Assembly (NCBI RefSeq): GCF_040372165.1
Contig: NZ_BAABWG010000001.1
Coordinates: 1,116,001 to 1,180,000, forward strand
Source of the DNA: Hydrogenophaga sp040372165
GTDB lineage: Bacteria; Pseudomonadota; Gammaproteobacteria; Burkholderiales; Burkholderiaceae_C
Reading direction: 5' to 3'
DNA length: 64,000 nt
Shown here: positions 60,238-64,000 of the stretch, one piece after another
Position numbering within the stretch: position 1 is the stretch's first letter
Layout: each line of letters starts with the position of its first letter
Position numbers and translations under genes: made by a program
The notes under the pieces: model-generated
Databases searched by the model: none
What the model was told of the DNA's origin: nothing
What the model saw: only the letters and a program-made list of their open reading frames with translations

Positions 60238-61422
60238 TCACGGCTTCAGATTGTCGATTTCATTCCGGGCGAAAGCCCTTGCCTGACCATCAAGCGCCAT
60301 CAAGTCTTCCACCGACCTCGGGTTGGAGGGCAAAACGCCCTCCAAAGTTGCAAGGTTGATGCGATAAATCTGGTCAAAGCGCAGCTGCCTGTCCAGAAAT
60401 GCACCCACCGCTTCTTCGTTGGCCGCATTGAGCACTGCCGTGCTGCCCTCCGCGCCTTCCATGGCATTCCATGCCAGGCGCAAGCAAGGGAAGCGCTCAA
60501 AGCTGGGCGGCTCGAACGTCAGGCTGCCCATGGCCGTGAAATCCAGCGGCGCAGCACCCGAGGTCATGCGCTCTGGCCAGGACAGGCCGTAGGCAATCGG
60601 TACCCGCATGTCCGGTGTACCCAGCTGGGCCACGATGGACGCATCATGAAACTGCACCATGGAGTGCACAACGCTCTGCGGATGGATCACCACCTCTATG
60701 CGATCGCCTGGCATGCTGAACAGATGGTGGGCTTCAATGACTTCCAGCCCTTTGTTCATCATGGTGGCGGAGTCGACCGAGATCTTTCGACCCATGTCCC
60801 AATTGGGGTGCGCGCAAGCCTCCTCGGGCGTCACCGAAGACAACGTCGCCGGATCGCGCTGGCGAAACGGTCCCCCCGAGGCGGTAAGAATGATCTTCTG
60901 CACCCTCCGCTCCCACGTAGCGGCATCATCGGGCAGCGACTGGAAGATCGCGGAATGCTCGCTGTCGATCGGCAGCAGCGTGGCGCCGCCACGCCGCACG
61001 GCCTCCATGAACAGCCCGCCGCCAACGACCAGTGCCTCCTTGTTGGCCAGCAGGAGCTTTTTGCCTGCCCTTGCCGCCGCGAGGCTGGGCGCGAGACCTG
61101 CAGCGCCCACAATGGCCGCCATCACTGCATCGACTTCTGGGGCGCTTGCGACCTCGCACAGCGGCTCAGTGCCGCAAAGGACTTCCGTGGCCAGCCCCTC
61201 GGCACGGACCGCCTCACGCAGACGGTCTGCCGCGCCCTGGTCCTGCATCACGGCAATCGAAGGCGAAAAGGCCTTGATCTGCTTGAGCATCAAGCCATCC
61301 TGGCGAGCTGCCGTCAAGGCGAACACCCTGTATCGCTCAGGGTGCCTGGCCACCACATCGAGGGTGTTGGTGCCGATGGAGCCCGTCGAGCCCAGAACCG
61401 CCACCGTTTCAATTGCGCTCAT
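60238..61422 (-). CDS. dxr: 1-deoxy-D-xylulose 5-phosphate reductoisomerase
   Basis: Dxr converts deoxyxylulose phosphate to methylerythritol phosphate with NADPH, the committed step of non-mevalonate isoprenoid synthesis. The 394-residue protein has the NADPH motif LGSTGSIGTNTLDV (10-23), LLANKEALVVGG, the metal-binding LPIDSEHSAIFQSLP, and KISVDSATMMNKGLEVIEAH. Length is typical. It follows cdsA by 16 bp. Confidence 0.97.
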   Translation of the reverse strand: MSAIETVAVLGSTGSIGTNTLDVVARHPERYRVFALTAARQDGLMLKQIKAFSPSIAVMQDQGAADRLREAVRAEGLATEVLCGTEPLCEVASAPEVDAVMAAIVGAAGLAPSLAAARAGKKLLLANKEALVVGGGLFMEAVRRGGATLLPIDSEHSAIFQSLPDDAATWERRVQKIILTASGGPFRQRDPATLSSVTPEEACAHPNWDMGRKISVDSATMMNKGLEVIEAHHLFSMPGDRIEVVIHPQSVVHSMVQFHDASIVAQLGTPDMRVPIAYGLSWPERMTSGAAPLDFTAMGSLTFEPPSFERFPCLRLAWNAMEGAEGSTAVLNAANEEAVGAFLDRQLRFDQIYRINLATLEGVLPSNPRSVEDLMALDGQARAFARNEIDNLKP

Positions 61423-61438
61423 GTTCTTGATTTTTGTT

Positions 61439-62272
61439 TCAGAGGCTGATCAGCCACATCGCCACAGGCAGCACCGGCAGCAGGGCATCCACCCGATCGA
61501 GAACGCCTCCATGACCTGGCAGCAGCCGGGAAGAGTCCTTGACGCCGGCGCTGCGCTTGACCAATGACTCGATGAGGTCTCCCACGACACTCATGGCAAC
61601 CAGAGCAGCAACTGCGGCCACAAACCATGGCCAGCCCAGATTTCGGAGGTGGCTGAAAAGACTAAGGCCATCGAGCCATCCCTGGCCGTCAAACCAGAGC
61701 CAGCCGAATGCCAGTGCCAATACCCCGACCGCGCCGGTGATCGCACCTTCCCATGTCTTGCCCGGGCTGATGGAAGGCGCCAGCTTGTGGCGCCCCATTG
61801 TCTTGCCACCAACGTAGGCAAAGATATCGGCTGCCCACACCAGGGTGAGGACCGACAGCAGAAATGGCAAGCCATGTGCTTTGGCCTGAACCAGGGCCAG
61901 CCAGGCAGCCCCCAGCAGGAACAGACCCAGAACCAGGCGTATGGCAACGGGCCAGGTCTGCCAGGCAGTCACGCCTTTGATGGGCAACACAATGGAAAGT
62001 ACAGCCCACAACACCGCCGTCACCCACCAGATCACGGTCCAATCGGCATCCAGCCCACCTGACCACCACATCAGTGCCAGGCCTGCGGTCGTAACCGCGG
62101 CCCAAGCCAATGCCCGACCACCTTTCTGGCCGTTGAGTCTTGCCCACTCCCACGCGCCCGCACAGATCAGGACAAGAGCCACAACGACAAAGGGGGCTGG
62201 AGCCGGATAGAAAAGCGCTGGCAGCAGCACGAGCAAGAGCAGCACTGCAGTGATGATCCGCTGCTTAAGCAT
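61439..62272 (-). CDS. cdsA: Phosphatidate cytidylyltransferase
   Basis: CdsA makes CDP-diacylglycerol for phospholipid synthesis. From the ATG at 62272 the 277-residue protein has about eight membrane helices and the family signature near the C terminus: SLVKRSAGVKDSSRLLPGHG followed by GVLDRVDALLP. GGAGG nine bases upstream favours this ATG over the GTG two codons before. The start overlaps the uppS end by 8 bp. Confidence 0.95.
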   Translation of the reverse strand: MLKQRIITAVLLLLVLLPALFYPAPAPFVVVALVLICAGAWEWARLNGQKGGRALAWAAVTTAGLALMWWSGGLDADWTVIWWVTAVLWAVLSIVLPIKGVTAWQTWPVAIRLVLGLFLLGAAWLALVQAKAHGLPFLLSVLTLVWAADIFAYVGGKTMGRHKLAPSISPGKTWEGAITGAVGVLALAFGWLWFDGQGWLDGLSLFSHLRNLGWPWFVAAVAALVAMSVVGDLIESLVKRSAGVKDSSRLLPGHGGVLDRVDALLPVLPVAMWLISL

Positions 62273-63020
62273 GCTCACGCCCCTCCGACTTCCCTTGCGC
62301 CGACGGATTCGGGCGAGTGACCTGCTCGGACGTCAGGCCAAACCGGCGCTCTCGGCCGGCGAAGTCGGCCAGTGCTTCATCGAGCGCAGCTTCATCGAAA
62401 TCGGGCCACAGGCGATTGGAAAAATAGAGCTCTGCATACGCAGCCTGCCAGATCAGGAAGTTGCTGATGCGCTTTTCGCCACCCGTTCTGATCAGGAGGT
62501 CGGGATCAGGAACATGGGCCAGAGCCATGTAGCGGTCAAGCACGGCTTCGGTCAACGCCTCTCCTGCCTCAGCGGCACGGCGGGCAGCTTGGGCAATGTC
62601 CCATCGGCCGCCGTAGTTGAAGCAGACATTGAGAATCAGTTTGTCGTTCTGTTGCGTCTGGGTTTCGGCTTGTTCGAGTCCTGCTCTGAGCTTGTCGGAC
62701 AACCCCGAACGTTCGCCGATGAAATGAATGCGAACGCCTGCGCGGCTCAGGGACGGCACTTCTTTGGCCAGCGCTGTTGCCAGCAGTTGCATCAACCCTG
62801 AGACTTCCTCGTCCGGGCGGTTCCAGTTCTCGGACGAAAAAGCAAAGACAGACAGGACTCGGACACCCCGCGCACCCACGGCTTCCACCATGCGCCGCAA
62901 GGAGGTGACTCCCTGCTTGTGTCCTGCGACACGCGGCAGCATCCTTTTCTTGGCCCATCGTCCGTTGCCATCCATGACGATGGCAATGTGATGAGGGCGA
63001 AAGGCGGGCTGCTCTGGCAT
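62265..63020 (-). CDS. uppS: Undecaprenyl diphosphate synthase (Z-isoprenyl transferase)
   Basis: UppS elongates farnesyl diphosphate with isopentenyl diphosphate to the C55 carrier used for peptidoglycan and O-antigen. From the ATG at 63020 it has 251 residues, with IVMDGNGRWAKKR (Asp17), LSVFAFSSENWNRP, NVCFNYGGRWDI, and DLLIRTGGEKRISNFLIWQ. Downstream of Dxr and IspG products in the same pathway. It lies 50 bp after frr and overlaps cdsA by 8 bp. Confidence 0.96.
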   Translation of the reverse strand: MPEQPAFRPHHIAIVMDGNGRWAKKRMLPRVAGHKQGVTSLRRMVEAVGARGVRVLSVFAFSSENWNRPDEEVSGLMQLLATALAKEVPSLSRAGVRIHFIGERSGLSDKLRAGLEQAETQTQQNDKLILNVCFNYGGRWDIAQAARRAAEAGEALTEAVLDRYMALAHVPDPDLLIRTGGEKRISNFLIWQAAYAELYFSNRLWPDFDEAALDEALADFAGRERRFGLTSEQVTRPNPSAQGKSEGREHA

Positions 63021-63070
63021 CGAGGCGGTCAAATCTGCGTCTGTTGAATGATCGATCAGCTGGCGGAGGG

Positions 63071-63631
63071 TCAGACCTCCATGATGTCCTTTTCCTTGGA
63101 AGCGACCAGCTCGTCGATCTCGGAAATCCGCTTGTCAGTCATCTTCTGAATATCGTCCTGGGAACGACGGTCATCATCCTCCGTCACTTCCTTGTCCTTG
63201 AGCATGCGCTTGACCGCTTCGTTCGCGTCGCGGCGGATATTGCGCACGGCCACCTTGGCGTGCTCACCCTCGGACCGCACCAGCTTGGTCATTTCGCGAC
63301 GACGCTCTTCCGTCATTGGTGGCATGGGGACCCGGATCAGGTCACCCTGGGCGGCCGGGTTCAGGCCGAGGTCCGAGTCACGAATGGCTTTTTCGATCTT
63401 TGCACCCATGCCCTTCTCCCATGGGGATACACCGATGGTGCGGGCATCGAGCAGAGACAGGTTGGCCACCTGGGAAATGGGCACCATGGAGCCGTAGTAG
63501 TCCACCTCGACCGTGTCCAGAATCTGGGGATTGGCGCGTCCCGTCCGGATTTTGGTGAGGTTACCTTTGAAAGTCTCAATGGACTGCTGCATTTTTCGTT
63601 CAGCAGTGGATCGGATATCGGAAATGCTCAT
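63071..63631 (-). CDS. frr: Ribosome recycling factor
   Basis: RRF splits post-termination ribosomes together with EF-G. The 186-residue protein starts SISDIRSTAERKMQQSIETF and contains LTKIRTGRANPQILDTVEV, GVSPWEKGMGAKIEKAI and IRVPMPPMTEERRREMTKLV, the family core. GAGGAG nine bases before the ATG. It is 47 bp downstream of pyrH, the conserved pyrH-frr-uppS-cdsA order. Confidence 0.97.
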   Translation of the reverse strand: MSISDIRSTAERKMQQSIETFKGNLTKIRTGRANPQILDTVEVDYYGSMVPISQVANLSLLDARTIGVSPWEKGMGAKIEKAIRDSDLGLNPAAQGDLIRVPMPPMTEERRREMTKLVRSEGEHAKVAVRNIRRDANEAVKRMLKDKEVTEDDDRRSQDDIQKMTDKRISEIDELVASKEKDIMEV

Positions 63632-63678
63632 GGTGGCTAACTCCTCGAATACTCAGTTATTGTCTTGACGCGGCCGAC

Positions 63679-64000
63679 TCAAACGTGCACCAGCGTTCCT
63701 TCATCCCCACCCAGCACCACGTTGCGCAGCGCTCCTGGTTTGAAGATCGAAAACACCTTGACGGGCAAATTCTGGTCGCGGCAAAGGGCAAATGCGGTGG
63801 CATCCATGACAGCCAGGTTCTTGGCCATGGCTTCGTCAAAGGAGATGGTCTGGTAGCGTGTTGCCTCGGGATCCTTCTTCGGATCAGCGGTGTACACGCC
63901 GTCGACCTTGGTGGCCTTGAGCACCACTTCAGCGCCTATCTCCGAGCCGCGCAGTGCTGCTGCCGTGTCGGTTGTGAAAAACGGGTTGCCGGTACCTGCC
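63679..64000 (-). CDS. pyrH: Uridylate kinase, C-terminal part (cut by window edge)
   Basis: PyrH phosphorylates UMP to UDP. Only about the last 106 residues lie inside the window; the frame is open to base 64000. They include the nucleotide-binding AGTGNPFFTTDTAAALR, EVVLKATKVDGVYTADP, AFALCRDQNLPVKVFSIFKP, and a short C-terminal tail ending GTLVHV. The position before frr supports the call. Confidence 0.95.
   Translation of the reverse strand, partial: AGTGNPFFTTDTAAALRGSEIGAEVVLKATKVDGVYTADPKKDPEATRYQTISFDEAMAKNLAVMDATAFALCRDQNLPVKVFSIFKPGALRNVVLGGDEGTLVHV

Overview
The window is a gene-dense chromosomal segment of a betaproteobacterium, most likely Burkholderiales and probably Comamonadaceae-like. 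The evidence is gene order: ndk-rlmN-pilF-rodZ-ispG-hisS-yfgM-bamB-der-hfq-hflX, pyrH-frr-uppS-cdsA-dxr-rseP-bamA-skp-lpxD-fabZ-lpxA-lpxB-rnhB, an odhA-odhB-lpd cluster followed by zapE, and an aceE-aceF-lpd cluster whose E3 carries its own lipoyl domain. Base composition is GC-rich by eye, many genes start with GTG or TTG, and 1-35 bp gene overlaps are common. I see no rRNA, tRNA, CRISPR array, insertion sequence or prophage.

Layout. 1-13534 (minus): hflX (cut by the window edge), hfq, der, bamB, yfgM-like, hisS, ispG, a rodZ-like gene, pilF, rlmN, ndk, rluB, scpB and rluD; this covers translation quality, outer-membrane assembly, isoprenoid synthesis and cell shape or pili. 13609-15353 (plus): bamD and a PP2C phosphatase. 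15415-22401 (minus): zapE and the 2-oxoglutarate dehydrogenase complex. 22658-28593: an accessory stretch with an ArsR regulator, propionyl-CoA synthetase, an isochorismatase-like hydrolase, a TetR regulator, an NlpC/P60 hydrolase and a prolyl-hydroxylase-like dioxygenase, with several palindromic regulatory sites. 28995-33072 (minus): three tightly coupled genes, a CruF-like membrane protein, an MpaB/rubber-oxygenase-family protein, and a 7TM receptor with a degenerate GGDEF domain. 33214-39432 (minus): pyruvate dehydrogenase complex. 39723-43852 (plus): a PAS histidine kinase, a FixJ-type regulator and folD. 43988-51890 (minus): an SPFH protein, a DUF4149 membrane protein, greA, carB, an unrecognised 120-residue protein, carA and an rRNA methyltransferase. 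51883-64000 (minus): rnhB, the lipid A and BAM-export block, rseP, dxr, cdsA, uppS, frr and the end of pyrH.

Together the genes serve envelope biogenesis (BamA, BamB, BamD, Skp, LpxA/B/D, FabZ, RseP, UppS, CdsA), both 2-oxoacid dehydrogenase complexes, the non-mevalonate isoprenoid route (Dxr, IspG) that feeds UppS, and pyrimidine/arginine precursor synthesis (CarAB, PyrH). The best candidate for something undescribed is the coupled operon at 28995-33072. The next best are the protein between carA and carB and the promoter-embedded palindrome of prpE.
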